Positions 16,676-25,806 of a stretch of DNA of 64,000 nt are shown here, in pieces. The position numbers and the translations under genes were made by a program. The notes beneath the pieces are model-generated. The model ran no database searches and was not told where the DNA came from. It saw only the letters and a list, made by a program, of their open reading frames with translations. The stretch lies in the NCBI RefSeq assembly GCF_015751765.1, contig NZ_JADOTX010000001.1:3844001-3908000 (forward strand), written 5' to 3'. The stretch's first letter is position 1, and the number at the start of each line of letters is the position of its first letter. Origin of the DNA: Micromonospora ureilytica. Its GTDB lineage: Bacteria > Actinomycetota > Actinomycetes > Mycobacteriales > Micromonosporaceae.

Positions 16676-18475
16676 CTAGAGGGTCTGCACGGTGGCGATG
16701 CGTTCCTCAAGCTGCTCGATGGTGGCCTGGGCGCTCGGCGGGCCGCCGCAGAGTCTGCGCAGTTCGGCGTGGATCTTGCCGTGTGGTTGGCCGGTGCGGT
16801 GGTGTCGGGCGGCCACCAGGGCGTTCAGTTGGCGCCGGAGCGCCACGCGACGCTGGGCGGCGCTCATGGGTGCGGGTGGCGCTGCCGTGGGCGCAGCGGC
16901 CGGCTGAGCGGCCCCGTCGGCCGTACGACGGCGTTGGGCGGCGAGCTGGGCGGCCTGGCGCTTGGTCAACAGCAGTGAAACCTGGTCGGCGGTGAGCAGG
17001 CCCGGCAGTCCGAGGTATTCCTCTTCCTCGGGGGTGCCGGCCTGGGCCGCGGTGCCGAACGACGCGCCATCGAAGATCACCTGGTCCAGTTCGGCGGTGG
17101 CCGAGAGCGCCGCGAACCGCTTTTCCAACTCCCCGCTGGCCTGGTCGTCGCGCTGCGCGCGTTCCAGCAGGTCGTCGTCGAAACCGTCGGCTTCCTTGGG
17201 TTTGCCGAGTACGTGGTCGCGCTCGGTCTCCATCTCGCTGGCCAACCCGAGCAGGTGCGGCACGCTGGGCAGGAAGACCGACGCGGTCTCCCCGGGCCGG
17301 CGGGCCCGCACGAACCGGCCGATCGCCTGGGCGAAGTAGAGGGGCGTGCTGGCGCTGGTGGCGTAGACACCGACAGCCAGTCGCGGGATGTCGACCCCCT
17401 CGGACACCATCCGCACCGCGACCAGCCAGCGCTGGTCGGACGCCGCGAACGTCGCGATCCGGGCGGACGCGCCCTGGTCGTCGGAGAGCACCACGGCGGC
17501 CTTCTCGCCGGTCACCTGCTCGATCAGCTTGGCGTACGAGCGGGCGGTCTGCTGGTCGGTGGCGATGATCAGACCACCGGCGTCGGCCATGCCGGCGTTG
17601 CGCAGCACTGTGAGTCGGGCGTCGGCGGCCCGCAGCACCTGTGGCATCCAGTCGCCGGCCGGGTCCAGGGCGGTCCGCCACGCCTGCGCCACCAGGTCCT
17701 GGGTCATCGGCTCGCCCAGCCGGGCGGCCAGTTCTTCCCCCGCGTTGGTACGCCAGCGGGTCTCCCCGGAGTACGCCAGGAAGAGCACCGGCCGGACCAC
17801 CCCGTCGCGTAGCGCGTCGGAGTAGCCGTACACGGAGTCGGCGCGGGAGCGCAGCAGCCCGTCGCCGCCGCGCTCGTAGCTGACGAACGGGATCGGGTTG
17901 TCGTCGGAGCGGAACGGCGTCCCGGTGAGCATCAGCCGGCGTACGGCGGGTTCGAAGGCGTTCTTCACCCCGTCGCCCCAGGATCGGGAGTCGCCGGCGT
18001 GGTGGATCTCGTCGAGGATGACCAGGGTGCGTCGGGTCATGGTGCGCCGCCGGTGCACCTGCGGGGCCATCCCCACCTGGGCGTAGGTGACGACCGCGCC
18101 GTGGAAGTCGGCCGCGGAGTGCAGGTCGGCGTTGCGGAAGGCGGCGTCGAGTTGGATGCCCACTCGGGCTGCGGCGTCGGACCACTGGTTCTTCAGGTGC
18201 TCGGTCGGGGCGACCACGGTGACGGCCTCGATGGTGCCGTCACCGAGCAGCTCCGCCGCGATGCGCAGGGCGAAGGTGGTCTTGCCGGCGCCCGGCGTGG
18301 CGACCGCGGTGAAGTCCTCGGTACGGCGGCGCAGGTATTCCACCAGGGCCTTGCGCTGCCAGGCGCGTAGCGCCGGGAACGTCTCGAGCACCGGCGTCCG
18401 GGCTGCCACGCGTAGCTCCTCTCCGACCGCACGATGGCGGACCCCGGGCGAGGGCCACGAGGATCCGCCGCCCAT
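16676..18475 (-). CDS. DEAD/DEAH-box superfamily 2 helicase
   Basis: SF2 helicase of 599 residues. Walker A TPGAGKT lies at 60-66, the Walker B box is DEIH at 155-158, motif III-like LTGTPFRSDD near 183-192, MVSEGVDIPRL at 356-366 and motif VI QAIGRFVRARR at 383-393. The C-terminal 150 residues are a Gln/Ala/Arg-rich helical tail ending IEQLEERIATVQTL. The domain order fits RecG/UvrB-like or type III restriction R-type helicases, but no nuclease motif or methylase partner is near, so a housekeeping nucleic-acid role is more likely. ATG at 18475 has GGAGG 8 bases upstream; the extension to 18640 is rejected. Confidence 0.88.
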   Translation of the reverse strand: MGGGSSWPSPGVRHRAVGEELRVAARTPVLETFPALRAWQRKALVEYLRRRTEDFTAVATPGAGKTTFALRIAAELLGDGTIEAVTVVAPTEHLKNQWSDAAARVGIQLDAAFRNADLHSAADFHGAVVTYAQVGMAPQVHRRRTMTRRTLVILDEIHHAGDSRSWGDGVKNAFEPAVRRLMLTGTPFRSDDNPIPFVSYERGGDGLLRSRADSVYGYSDALRDGVVRPVLFLAYSGETRWRTNAGEELAARLGEPMTQDLVAQAWRTALDPAGDWMPQVLRAADARLTVLRNAGMADAGGLIIATDQQTARSYAKLIEQVTGEKAAVVLSDDQGASARIATFAASDQRWLVAVRMVSEGVDIPRLAVGVYATSASTPLYFAQAIGRFVRARRPGETASVFLPSVPHLLGLASEMETERDHVLGKPKEADGFDDDLLERAQRDDQASGELEKRFAALSATAELDQVIFDGASFGTAAQAGTPEEEEYLGLPGLLTADQVSLLLTKRQAAQLAAQRRRTADGAAQPAAAPTAAPPAPMSAAQRRVALRRQLNALVAARHHRTGQPHGKIHAELRRLCGGPPSAQATIEQLEERIATVQTL

Positions 18476-18599
18476 GAAAACGCCTCCGCGCAGAAGCTGC
18501 CGCGAAGGCCGACTCAGCATAACCAGCACGGGCCGCCGGGCCCAGGCGACGCCACGCTGGTCACAATCCAGCACCCGGCCGAACGGCGGACCGGGCGTC

Positions 18600-19262
18600 T
18601 CACCACTCCCGGTCGGCGCGTGGATCCGCCCCGTCGGCACGCGGGGGGCGCAGCGTGGCCACCGGTGCGGACCAGCGTCGACGCAGGGCGATCAGGCGCA
18701 GCCCGAAGACCAGGACGGCGGCGGCGGTGAGCGGTGCGGGCCCGGTCTGCCCGGTGACGTACAGCAGCGCCACCAGGACCGAGCCGGCCAGCGCGGCCAG
18801 CGCGTAGATCTCCCGGCGCAGCACGACCGGGATCTCGGCGGTGAGCAGGTCGCGGCCGAGCCCGCCGCCGATGGCGGTGAGCATGCCGATCAGGCAGGCG
18901 CCGACCGCCGGCACCCGGGCGTCGAGCGCCTTGAGCGTGCCGGTGACGGTGAACAGCGCGAGCCCGGCCGCGTCCAGCACCAGCACGGTCGTGCGCAGTC
19001 GGGCCAGTTGTGGGTGCAGCCAGAAGACGGCGAGCGCGGTGATCGCGGCGGTGGCCGCGTACCGCCAGTCGGCGAAGGCCAGCGGCGGCACCTCGTCGAT
19101 GACCAGGTCCCGGAAGATCCCACCGCCGAGGGCGGCCACGAAGCCGACGAACGCGACGCCGAACAGGTCCAGCCGCTTGGCGACCGCCGCCGAGGCCCCG
19201 GACGCGGCGAACACCGCGACCCCGGTCAGGTCGGCGAGGAGCAGGGCGGTGGAGGTGGTCAC
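18600..19262 (-). CDS. Trimeric intracellular cation (TRIC) channel family protein
   Basis: Integral membrane K+-type channel of 220 residues, formerly UPF0126. Seven hydrophobic segments form two inverted repeats of three helices plus one. Each repeat carries the glycine hinge characteristic of prokaryotic TRIC channels: ALGGGIFRDLVI in the first and AIGGGLGRDLLT in the second. The C-terminal tail is basic, then acidic. It stands between the helicase and DUF3039, all on the minus strand with gaps of 124 and 40 bases. Confidence 0.9.
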   Translation of the reverse strand: MTTSTALLLADLTGVAVFAASGASAAVAKRLDLFGVAFVGFVAALGGGIFRDLVIDEVPPLAFADWRYAATAAITALAVFWLHPQLARLRTTVLVLDAAGLALFTVTGTLKALDARVPAVGACLIGMLTAIGGGLGRDLLTAEIPVVLRREIYALAALAGSVLVALLYVTGQTGPAPLTAAAVLVFGLRLIALRRRWSAPVATLRPPRADGADPRADREW

Positions 19263-19302
19263 CGCCGCAGGCTACGTCGCCGGCCGGAGCGCCGGCCGAG
19301 GA

Positions 19303-19521
19303 TCACTCACGGTACGAGTCGTAGATCTCCTTGCACTTGGGGCAGACCGGCGATCCCGGCTTGGCCGCCTTGGTGACCGGGAAGGTCTCGCCGCAGAGAG
19401 CGACGACGTAGGTGCCCATGACGGCACTCTCGGCGATCTTCTCCTTGCGGACGTAGTGGAACATCTCGGGACCGGTGTCGGCGTCCTTCAGCTCCGGACG
19501 CTCGAGAACCTCTGTGCTCAC
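19303..19521 (-). CDS. DUF3039 family zinc-ribbon protein
   Basis: 72-residue actinobacterial protein with a single zinc site formed by the CGETF and CPKC motifs ([28 protein letters not shown]). The N-terminal half contains [17 protein letters not shown] and the helix [18 protein letters not shown] at 19521 has GGAGGT 6 bases upstream, and starts at 19626 would overlap psuG. DUF3039 is conserved in actinobacteria without known function. It is divergent from psuG, with starts 89 bases apart. Confidence 0.87.
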   Translation of the reverse strand: MSTEVLERPELKDADTGPEMFHYVRKEKIAESAVMGTYVVALCGETFPVTKAAKPGSPVCPKCKEIYDSYRE

Positions 19522-19609
19522 GTCTGCACCTCCGACCGTCAAGTTTGGCAGGTCATCACGGCCGGGTCCACTTGAGGTCGGCCGAGGCCCCACCCCGTAC
19601 GGTGCCCGT

Positions 19610-20545
19610 GTGACTGACTTTCGCATCAGCTACGGCACCGAGGTCGCCGCAGCCCTGCGCGACGGCCGGCCCGTCGTCGCCCTGGAGAGCACCATCGTCT
19701 CGCACGGTCTGCCCCGGCCGGAGAACCTGCGGGTGGCCAGGGAGATCGAGCGGGCGGTTCGGGACGCCGGGGCCGTTCCGGCGACGATCGGCATGATCGC
19801 CGGCGAGTTGGTGGTCGGCCTGGACGACGCGCAGCTGACCCGGCTGGCCACTGTCGACGGCGTGACCAAACTCTCCGTCCGTGACCTCGCGGTGGCTGCC
19901 GCGACCGGCGCGGACGGCGCGACCACGGTGGCCGCGACCAGCGCGGTGGCCGCCGCCGCCGGTATCGGTGTGTTCGCCACCGGCGGCCTGGGCGGGGTGC
20001 ACCGGGAGGCCGCGCACACGTTCGACGAGTCGGCGGACCTGGTCACCCTGGCGCAGACCCCGATCGCGGTGGTCTGCGCCGGGGTCAAGTCGATCCTCGA
20101 CGTGGGCGCGACGCTGGAGCGCCTGGAGACCCTCGGGGTAGCGGTGGTCGGTTACCGCACCCGCCGGTTCCCCGGTTTCTACCTCACCGATGCCGGCTTC
20201 GACCTGGACTGGTCGGTGGACTCGCCGGAGCAGGTCGCCGCCGTGCTCGCCGCCCGGGACGAGCACGCCGTGCACACCGGCGGGCTGCTCATCGCCAACC
20301 CGCTGCCGGTCGACGAGCAACTCGACCCGGAGCTGCACGATCGGACGCTCACCGAGGGCCTGGCGCTGCTGGAGCGGGACCGGATCACCGGAAAGGCCGT
20401 CACCCCGTACCTGCTCGCGCACTTCCACTCGGCCACCGAGGGCGCAAGCCTGGCGGTGAACGTGCGGATCATCCTGCGCAACGCCGACCTGGCCGCGCGG
20501 ATCGCGGTCGCCTCGGCGGCCCGCGGCACCGCCGTCCCGGCATGA
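19610..20545 (+). CDS. psuG: Pseudouridine-5'-phosphate glycosidase
   Basis: Cleaves pseudouridine 5'-phosphate to uracil and ribose 5-phosphate, the second step of pseudouridine salvage. The 311-residue product keeps the family signature [17 protein letters not shown], the active-site stretch [20 protein letters not shown] (catalytic Lys), [32 protein letters not shown] glycine loop and [14 protein letters not shown] segment. GTG at 19610 begins MTDFRISYG. It overlaps the kinase gene by 4 bases (ATGA), so the pathway enzymes are translationally coupled, with the order glycosidase then kinase. Confidence 0.95.
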   Translation: MTDFRISYGTEVAAALRDGRPVVALESTIVSHGLPRPENLRVAREIERAVRDAGAVPATIGMIAGELVVGLDDAQLTRLATVDGVTKLSVRDLAVAAATGADGATTVAATSAVAAAAGIGVFATGGLGGVHREAAHTFDESADLVTLAQTPIAVVCAGVKSILDVGATLERLETLGVAVVGYRTRRFPGFYLTDAGFDLDWSVDSPEQVAAVLAARDEHAVHTGGLLIANPLPVDEQLDPELHDRTLTEGLALLERDRITGKAVTPYLLAHFHSATEGASLAVNVRIILRNADLAARIAVASAARGTAVPA

Positions 20546-21441
20546 CCCGACCGGCCCGGATGGTCGTCGTCGGGGACGTGATCACCGATGTGGTCGCGGT
20601 GCTGTCCGGGCCGCTCGCGGCCGGGTCGGACACCGGGGCCGCGATCAGTCTCGGCGGCGGCGGGCAGGCGGCCAACACCGCCGCCTGGGTCGCCGCGCAG
20701 CGGGTGGACGTCACGCTCGTCGCCGCCGTCGGTGACGACGACGCCGGGCGGGACCGGGTGGCCGAGCTGGAACGGGCGGGCGTCGACTGCGCCATCGAGC
20801 GGGTCGAGGGGGCGCCGACCGGCACGGTCATCGTGTTGGCCGCCGACGACGAGCGCACCATGGTCAGCCAGCGGGGAGCGAACCTGCGGCTGAGCGCCGC
20901 GCACGTCGAGCGGGCCCTCGCGGCGGCGCCCGACGCCGGGCATCTGCACCTGTCCGCGTACACCCTGCTGGACGCCGAGTCGCGCGGCGCGGGGTTGCGG
21001 GCGTTGGCCGCCGCCCGCGAGCGCGGGCTCACCATCAGCGTCGACGCGGCCTCCGCTGCGCCGCTGCGGCGGGTCGGCGCGGCGGCGTTCCTGAGTTGGG
21101 TACGCGACATCGACCTGCTCCTGGTCAACGCGGACGAGGCCACGGTGCTGGCCGGCGGGCTGGACCCGGCGGCGCAGGGGCGGGCGCTGTCGGCGACGGC
21201 TCGGCGGGTCGTGGTGAAGGGCGGCGCCGTCGGCGCGGTCTGGGTCGACCGCACCACGCCGGTCTGCGTGGCTCCGGCGCGCCGGGTGGCGGTGGTGGAC
21301 GTCACCGGCGCGGGCGACGCCTTCGCGGCCGGTCTGCTCACCGCGTGGCTCGCCGGTGCCACCCCGACGGCGGCACTGAGCCGCGCCACCGACCTGGGCG
21401 CGTTGGCCGTCTCCACTGCTGGCGCACGGCCACAGCCGTAA
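20542..21441 (+). CDS. psuK: PfkB-family pseudouridine kinase
   Basis: Phosphorylates pseudouridine to supply PsuG. The 299-residue ribokinase-fold protein has the first PfkB signature ([16 protein letters not shown] at about 36-51) and the second, anion-hole signature [13 protein letters not shown] (about 253-265) with the catalytic Asp. Substrate assignment rests on coupling to psuG rather than on a residue unique to PsuK. The last codons (AGARPQP) lie in a 26-base tandem duplication described separately. A hairpin after the stop serves as terminator for this and the convergent DUF3099 gene. Confidence 0.9.
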   Translation: MTRPARMVVVGDVITDVVAVLSGPLAAGSDTGAAISLGGGGQAANTAAWVAAQRVDVTLVAAVGDDDAGRDRVAELERAGVDCAIERVEGAPTGTVIVLAADDERTMVSQRGANLRLSAAHVERALAAAPDAGHLHLSAYTLLDAESRGAGLRALAAARERGLTISVDAASAAPLRRVGAAAFLSWVRDIDLLLVNADEATVLAGGLDPAAQGRALSATARRVVVKGGAVGAVWVDRTTPVCVAPARRVAVVDVTGAGDAFAAGLLTAWLAGATPTAALSRATDLGALAVSTAGARPQP

Positions 21442-21466
21442 CGGCCGGCGCACGGCCACAGCCGTA
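21421..21466. repeat. 26-bp tandem duplication at the 3' end of psuK
   Basis: GGCGCACGGCCACAGCCGTA occurs at 21421-21440 and again at 21447-21466, separated by ACGGCC. The first copy includes the psuK stop codon. This is a simple tandem duplication covering the end of the gene. Confidence 0.9.
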
Positions 21467-21484
21467 GCGCGGCCCCGGACTGCT

Positions 21485-21516
21485 CGAACCCTGGCCCGCT
21501 CGCGGGTCAGGGTTCG
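21485..21516. terminator. Bidirectional hairpin between psuK and DUF3099
   Basis: CGAACCCTGGCCCGC (21485-21499) and GCGGGTCAGGGTTCG (21502-21516) form a 15-bp stem with one G-T mismatch and a two-base loop. It overlaps the DUF3099 stop codon. No T-run is present. Confidence 0.6.
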
Positions 21517-21866
21517 ACGTCGATGACCTTGTGTGGGCGTTCCTCGGCGGTGAGGCTCATCGGCGGGGTGTCGTCCGTGTGCCGGCGGTGGAACCGGTTG
21601 GCCAGCCGGTGCTCTTCCTTTGGCGGCCGGTCGTTGGCCAGCAGCACGGCCAGCCAGGGGATGAGCACCATGCCGAGGGCGCACAACGGCAGCCAGAGCC
21701 AGAGCAGTGGGGCGTTCGCACCGACCAGGATCGCGCCGACGATGATGCAGGCCACCCGGATGCCCATCATCAGGACGTAGCGGCGCTGACGGCTGTTGAG
21801 CTGATCACCCTGGCTGCGCGAGGCGTCGGTGATCAGAATCGGCTGGTACGCCTGACGCTTCACCAT
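21507..21866 (-). CDS. DUF3099 family membrane protein
   Basis: 119-residue protein of the actinobacterial DUF3099 family. The N-terminal motif YQPILITDASRSQGDQLNSRQRRY precedes two transmembrane helices (about 33-50 and 54-74), then a basic/acidic cytoplasmic tail PPKEEHRLANRFHRRH. ATG at 21866 begins the conserved part. Nothing is known of its function. It is convergent with psuK and divergent from the BrnT-like gene. Confidence 0.87.
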   Translation of the reverse strand: MVKRQAYQPILITDASRSQGDQLNSRQRRYVLMMGIRVACIIVGAILVGANAPLLWLWLPLCALGMVLIPWLAVLLANDRPPKEEHRLANRFHRRHTDDTPPMSLTAEERPHKVIDVEP

Positions 21867-21940
21867 GGACCTCCTCGAGGGGGTTACGCCTCATCCTGTC
21901 ACCGCGGGTCCGTGATCAGCGAACTTCGACTCATCCCATT

Positions 21941-21962
21941 GCGTGTTACGCGCGTGGTACGC
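21941..21962. promoter_or_regulatory. Tandem 11-bp repeats upstream of the toxin-antitoxin pair
   Basis: GCGTGTTACGC (21941-21951) is followed directly by GCGTGGTACGC (21952-21962), 10 of 11 bases identical, ending 8 bases before the GTG start of the BrnT-like gene. The position is right for an operator bound by the RHH antitoxin. This is inference from position and repeat structure. Confidence 0.5.
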
Positions 21963-21970
21963 TCCGCGAT

Positions 21971-22255
21971 GTGGGCAGCAGGTTCAGCTTCACCGACGAG
22001 GCGTTGGCCAACCTGAGGGTCTACGACGTCACACCCGGGGAAGTCTGGGAGGCGCTGCACAGCGCCCGCCGGGTCATCCGTCATCTGGGTGACGACGTGA
22101 TGGTGGTCTATGCCGCCGCCCGTCGGGGCCGCCGGCTGGCGGTGCTGCTCGCCGAGGCCGATGGCACCGACAACGACTGGGACATTCTCTCCGCCCGCGA
22201 GTTGAGCGACGTCGAGTCCAAGCGCTACGACGAGGCCGTGCGGAGATCTCGGTAG
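21971..22255 (+). CDS. BrnT-like toxin of a type II toxin-antitoxin pair
   Basis: 94-residue protein resembling BrnT/RelE-fold toxins: a small alpha-beta domain with the strands MVVYAAARRGRRLAVLLAE and the conserved C-terminal block WDILSARELSDVESKRYDEA, matching the ISAR-x-x-x-x-E-x-x-x-Y signature of BrnT. The N-terminus (FTDEALANLRVYDVTPGEVWEAL) is the usual helix before it. The start is GTG at 21971; the operator-like repeats lie just upstream. The antitoxin gene follows after 11 bases. Activity as an mRNA interferase is inferred from family resemblance only. Confidence 0.72.
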   Translation: MGSRFSFTDEALANLRVYDVTPGEVWEALHSARRVIRHLGDDVMVVYAAARRGRRLAVLLAEADGTDNDWDILSARELSDVESKRYDEAVRRSR

Positions 22256-22266
22256 ATGAGGAGGCC

Positions 22267-22584
22267 GTGACGATGCACCGTAACGACGCGACCAAGCAGT
22301 TCCACGACGGCGGCGAACGGATCGCCGAGCTGATCGACGAGAGCCCCGCAGCGGAGCTGCCCACCCCCGACAGCGACGTGCCGATGGTGAGCCGCTCGGT
22401 GCGGCTGCCACTGGACACCTACGAGCGGGTCCGCGCCGCCGCCGACGCCCGGGGCATCGGGGTGACCACGCTGATGCGCCAGTGGATCGAGGCCGGCCTG
22501 GCCGACCTGGACGACTCGGCGACCGTCTCGCTGGCCGACGTCCGGCGCGCGCTGGCCTCGCTGGCGCACCCCACCGCCGCCTGA
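22267..22584 (+). CDS. Ribbon-helix-helix antitoxin-like protein
   Basis: 105-residue partner of the BrnT-like gene. Residues about 41-75 form an RHH/CopG-type DNA-binding unit: a strand SRSVRLPLDTYERVRAAAD followed by ARGIGVTTLMRQWIEAGL. The acidic, flexible N-terminus (TKQFHDGGERIAELIDES) is typical of a region that wraps the toxin, although BrnA normally has the RHH at the C-terminus. GTG at 22267 or ATG at 22273 can start it. Expected roles are toxin neutralisation and autorepression. Confidence 0.72.
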   Translation: MTMHRNDATKQFHDGGERIAELIDESPAAELPTPDSDVPMVSRSVRLPLDTYERVRAAADARGIGVTTLMRQWIEAGLADLDDSATVSLADVRRALASLAHPTAA

Positions 22585-22612
22585 GCAGACCGCCCCTCAC
22601 CAGGCCGGTCGG

Positions 22613-23194
22613 TCAGTCGCCGGTGGTCTTCGCCTTGGCCGCCGCCTTCATCTGCTGCTTGAACTCCCGCACCCGCCGCAGCGAGTCGGCGTCGGTGACG
22701 TCGGCCACCGACCGGTAGGCGCCCGGGTCGCCATAGTCCCCGGCCGCCTTCCGCCAGTCCTGCGGGGTCACCCCGAACCGCTTGCCGAGCAGGGCCACGA
22801 AGATCTGTGCCTTCTGCTTGCCGAAGCCGGGCAGCGCGGAGACCCGGCGCAGCAACTCCGGCCCGTCGGCGACCTCGGCCCAGAGCAGCGCCGCGTCACC
22901 GTCATAGCGCTCCACCAGCACCTGACACACCTCCTGCACCCGGGCCGCCATCGCCTTCGGAAACCGGTGCAGCGCGGGCGGCTGGGCGAAGAGCGCGACC
23001 AGGGCCTCCGGGTCGTACCCGGCCAGCTCCGCCGCGTCCAGCTCATGGCCGAGCCGCTGCGCCAGCACGTACGGCGACGAGAACGCCTTCTCCATCGGCA
23101 CCTGCTGGTCGAGGACCATGCCGAGGAGCAGGGCCAGTGGGCTGCGCTCCAGCAGCCGGTTGGCCTCCGGGTCGATGGGCAGCACAAGCGTCAT
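22613..23194 (-). CDS. HhH-GPD-type base-excision DNA glycosylase
   Basis: DNA repair glycosylase of 193 residues. The helix-hairpin-helix reads LPGFGKQKAQIFVALLGKRFGV, with an N-terminal helical part LLGMVLDQQVPMEKAFSSPYVLAQRLG as in the actinobacterial endonuclease III/AlkA-like subgroup. No Fe-S cluster cysteines follow. The start is ATG at 23194; a longer frame to 24379 runs antisense through the CPBP gene and is rejected. It is divergent from that gene with 91 bases between starts. Confidence 0.85.
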   Translation of the reverse strand: MTLVLPIDPEANRLLERSPLALLLGMVLDQQVPMEKAFSSPYVLAQRLGHELDAAELAGYDPEALVALFAQPPALHRFPKAMAARVQEVCQVLVERYDGDAALLWAEVADGPELLRRVSALPGFGKQKAQIFVALLGKRFGVTPQDWRKAAGDYGDPGAYRSVADVTDADSLRRVREFKQQMKAAAKAKTTGD

Positions 23195-23285
23195 GCGGAC
23201 ATCCTGCCTGGCCCGCCGACCCGGGCGGACACCGACGCTCCGACCGTTCACAACAGGGTGGCGCCCGTCTGCCACGCTCGACGAC

Positions 23286-24284
23286 ATGCTTCGGACCGCC
23301 CCGCCCGGATCGCCGTACCACCGGCTCGGCCGCACCGACCGGCATCGCTGGTGGAAACCGATCGTCGGCACCCTCGCGCTGCTTACCTCGGCGGCGGTGG
23401 TCATGGGCCTCCTCTTCATCGTCGCCGCCGTCGTGGGCGAGCTCGCCAACCGCCCGTACGACGCCGACGGGTTCCCCACCTTCGGCCCGATTCCGGACAC
23501 CGCGCTGCTGGTCGCCTCGCTGGCGCTGCTGCTCCCACTGGTACTCGGCACCGTCTGGCTCGTGCAGCGCCGGCCCGCCGGCACGGTCTCCTCGGTGCTC
23601 GGGCGGCTGCGGTGGGGCTGGCTCGGCCGCTGCCTGCTGATCGCCACGCCGCTGATCATCGTCATGCTGTTCGGCGCGAACCTTCTGCTCGGGCTGACCG
23701 ACGAGAGCTCGATACTCGACCCGGTAGCCACCTGGGTGGGCTGGCCGGAGTTCGCCGCCGGCCTGCTGATGGTTCTGCTGCTGGTGCCGTTCCAGGCGGC
23801 CGCGGAGGAGTACGCCTTCCGGGGCTGGCTGTTGCAGGCCGTCGGCGCGTACCTGCGCACGCCCTGGCCCGGGATCACCTTCCAGGCGGTGCTCTTCGCC
23901 GCCGCGCACGGCTGGGGCAGCGGCTGGGGTTTCCTGGACCTGGTCTTCATGGGCGTGTTGTTGGGCTGGTTGACGGTACGAACCGGCGGGCTCGAGGCCG
24001 CGATCGCGCTGCACGTGGTGAACAATCTGAGCGCCTTCACTGTGGCGGCGGCGTTCGGCGGGCTCAGCGCCGACGAGACGATGGCCGACGCCCCCTGGCA
24101 ACTCGTCCTCGTCGACGTGGTGGCCCTGTCGGCGTACGCCCTGGTCATCGATCGGTTGGCCGCGCGTCGAGGGCTGGCGACTGTCGTACCGCCGGCCTTG
24201 GTCGTGGCGGTGCCCGGTGAGCCCTCGGCCCTGACGGGATCGGAGCCGCAAGCGTCGAATGCCGGGGTCGAATCCCGCGGGTGA
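23286..24284 (+). CDS. CPBP-family intramembrane glutamic endopeptidase
   Basis: Polytopic membrane protease of 332 residues related to Rce1/CAAX prenyl proteases. After a basic N-terminus there are about eight membrane segments. The catalytic motifs are EEYAFRGW at 174-181 (Glu pair and Arg), FAAAHGW with H208, and ALHVVNN with H243 and N247. The C-terminal 50 residues are soluble and Pro/Ser-rich. In actinomycetes such proteases stand alone; substrates are unknown. The end overlaps the upstream frame of the methyltransferase gene, but that gene probably begins at 24322. Confidence 0.88.
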   Translation: MLRTAPPGSPYHRLGRTDRHRWWKPIVGTLALLTSAAVVMGLLFIVAAVVGELANRPYDADGFPTFGPIPDTALLVASLALLLPLVLGTVWLVQRRPAGTVSSVLGRLRWGWLGRCLLIATPLIIVMLFGANLLLGLTDESSILDPVATWVGWPEFAAGLLMVLLLVPFQAAAEEYAFRGWLLQAVGAYLRTPWPGITFQAVLFAAAHGWGSGWGFLDLVFMGVLLGWLTVRTGGLEAAIALHVVNNLSAFTVAAAFGGLSADETMADAPWQLVLVDVVALSAYALVIDRLAARRGLATVVPPALVVAVPGEPSALTGSEPQASNAGVESRG

Positions 24285-24321
24285 TGACGGCTTCTTCGGC
24301 GACGGCAGGCAGGATGTCGGG

Positions 24322-25806
24322 GTGGACGAACACGACATGCTGCTCTCCCCCGCCGGCGTCGACGCGCTGCGCAGCGCACTGACCCGGACCGGATTCACCA
24401 GCCACGGCATCGCCGAGCGGCTGGGCGCCCAGGCGACCGCCTCGGTCGCCCGCAACGACTACCGGGCCGCGCTGCGCGCTACCGAGGACGGCGATCCGCT
24501 CGGCACCCTGATCCGGGTGTTCATCTGCGACCAGACCGAGCCGGAGGCCGCAGTCGCCGCCGCGCTGGCGCCGCTGAGCCTGGAGGAGGCCCTCGCGGGC
24601 GGGCTGGTCGAGCGGTACGGCGACGGCTTGCGCGCCGGTGTCGACCTGGAGCCGTACGGCGAGGACTGGTGGGTGCTCGCCGACGTGCCGGCCAGCGCCC
24701 GCCCGGGTCGCCCGTTGCACGCCGAACACGTCCTCGGCATCGGTGGGGCGACCCACACCCTGATCGGCGCGACCATGCGCCGGCCGGTCGACACAGCACT
24801 GGACCTGGGCACCGGCTCCGGCGTCCAGGCCCTGCACCTGTCTACTCACGCCCGGTCGGTCACCGCGACCGACCTCTCCCAGCGGGCGCTGCGCTTCGCT
24901 GCGACCACCGCCGCCCTCAACGGTCAGGACTGGGAGCTGCTCCGAGGCGACCTGGTCGCCCCGGTGGCCGGCCGGCGGTTCGACCTGGTGGTGAGCAACC
25001 CGCCGTTCGTGGTCGGTCCGGGCACGACCACGCACGTCTACCGCGACTCGGGCCGGGTCGGTGACGCGATCGGCGCCGAGCTGGCCGCCGCCGCCCCGGG
25101 CCTGCTCACCGAGGGCGGCACCATGCAGTACCTGGCGAACTGGGTGCACGTCGCCGGCGAGGAGTGGGACGAGCGGGTGGCCGGCTGGTTCGCCGGGACC
25201 GGCCTGGACGCCTGGGTGATCCAGCGCGAGGTGGCCGACCCGATGGCGTACGTCGACCTGTGGCTCACCGACGTCGGCGAGACCGCCGACCCGCAGCGGA
25301 TGGCCGCCTGGCTGGACTGGTTCGACGCGCACAAGGTGGAGGGCATCGGCTTCGGCATCGTGTCACTGCGCCGGGGCGGACACGCCGACCCGGTGGTCCG
25401 GGTGGAGGACCTGCGCCAGCGGGTGCAGCCACCGCTGGGCGACCAGGTCGCTGCCTGGTTCGACCGCCAGGAGTTTCTCCGGGTACGCGACACCGAGGCG
25501 TTGCTCGCCGAGCGCTACCGGGCCGCCGAGGGCCTGCAGCTGCGGCAGGAGGCCACCATGGGCGACGAGGGCTGGGGGGTGGACCGGCAGGTCCTCGCGA
25601 TGCCGCACGGCCTGCGCTGGACCGAGGAGATCGACCCGCTGGTGCTGGCGCTGGTCGGTGGCGCCGACGGGCGGCTGCCGCTGCGTGACCAGCTCGCCCT
25701 GCTCGCCGCCGCGCACGACGTCGAGCCCGACGAGATGGCCGAGGCCGCCGGCCCGATCGTGGCGCACCTGGTGGAACGCGGGTTCATCGAGCCGGTGAAC
25801 GCCTGA
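24322..25806 (+). CDS. Class I SAM-dependent methyltransferase with NPPF motif
   Basis: About 494 residues. A winged-helix-like N-terminal region ([22 protein letters not shown]) precedes a methyltransferase core with the SAM motif [16 protein letters not shown] and catalytic NPPF ([11 protein letters not shown]) of N-methyltransferases in the HemK/RsmC group. The C-terminal part ([24 protein letters not shown]) is specific to an actinobacterial family. The substrate (protein glutamine or rRNA guanine) is not known. GTG at 24322 or ATG at 24337 are the likely starts. The dtd start overlaps the stop by one base (TGATG). Confidence 0.85.
   Translation: MDEHDMLLSPAGVDALRSALTRTGFTSHGIAERLGAQATASVARNDYRAALRATEDGDPLGTLIRVFICDQTEPEAAVAAALAPLSLEEALAGGLVERYGDGLRAGVDLEPYGEDWWVLADVPASARPGRPLHAEHVLGIGGATHTLIGATMRRPVDTALDLGTGSGVQALHLSTHARSVTATDLSQRALRFAATTAALNGQDWELLRGDLVAPVAGRRFDLVVSNPPFVVGPGTTTHVYRDSGRVGDAIGAELAAAAPGLLTEGGTMQYLANWVHVAGEEWDERVAGWFAGTGLDAWVIQREVADPMAYVDLWLTDVGETADPQRMAAWLDWFDAHKVEGIGFGIVSLRRGGHADPVVRVEDLRQRVQPPLGDQVAAWFDRQEFLRVRDTEALLAERYRAAEGLQLRQEATMGDEGWGVDRQVLAMPHGLRWTEEIDPLVLALVGGADGRLPLRDQLALLAAAHDVEPDEMAEAAGPIVAHLVERGFIEPVNA

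Noticed and set aside
15930..16679. 249-codon plus-strand frame with His/Arg/Thr/Asp repeats
   Set aside because: It only translates the 24-bp tandem array and antisense istA; no ribosome site or homology.
16676..18475. Helicase as part of a restriction or defence system
   Set aside because: No nuclease, methylase or other defence partner nearby; neighbours (TRIC, DUF3039) are ordinary chromosomal genes.
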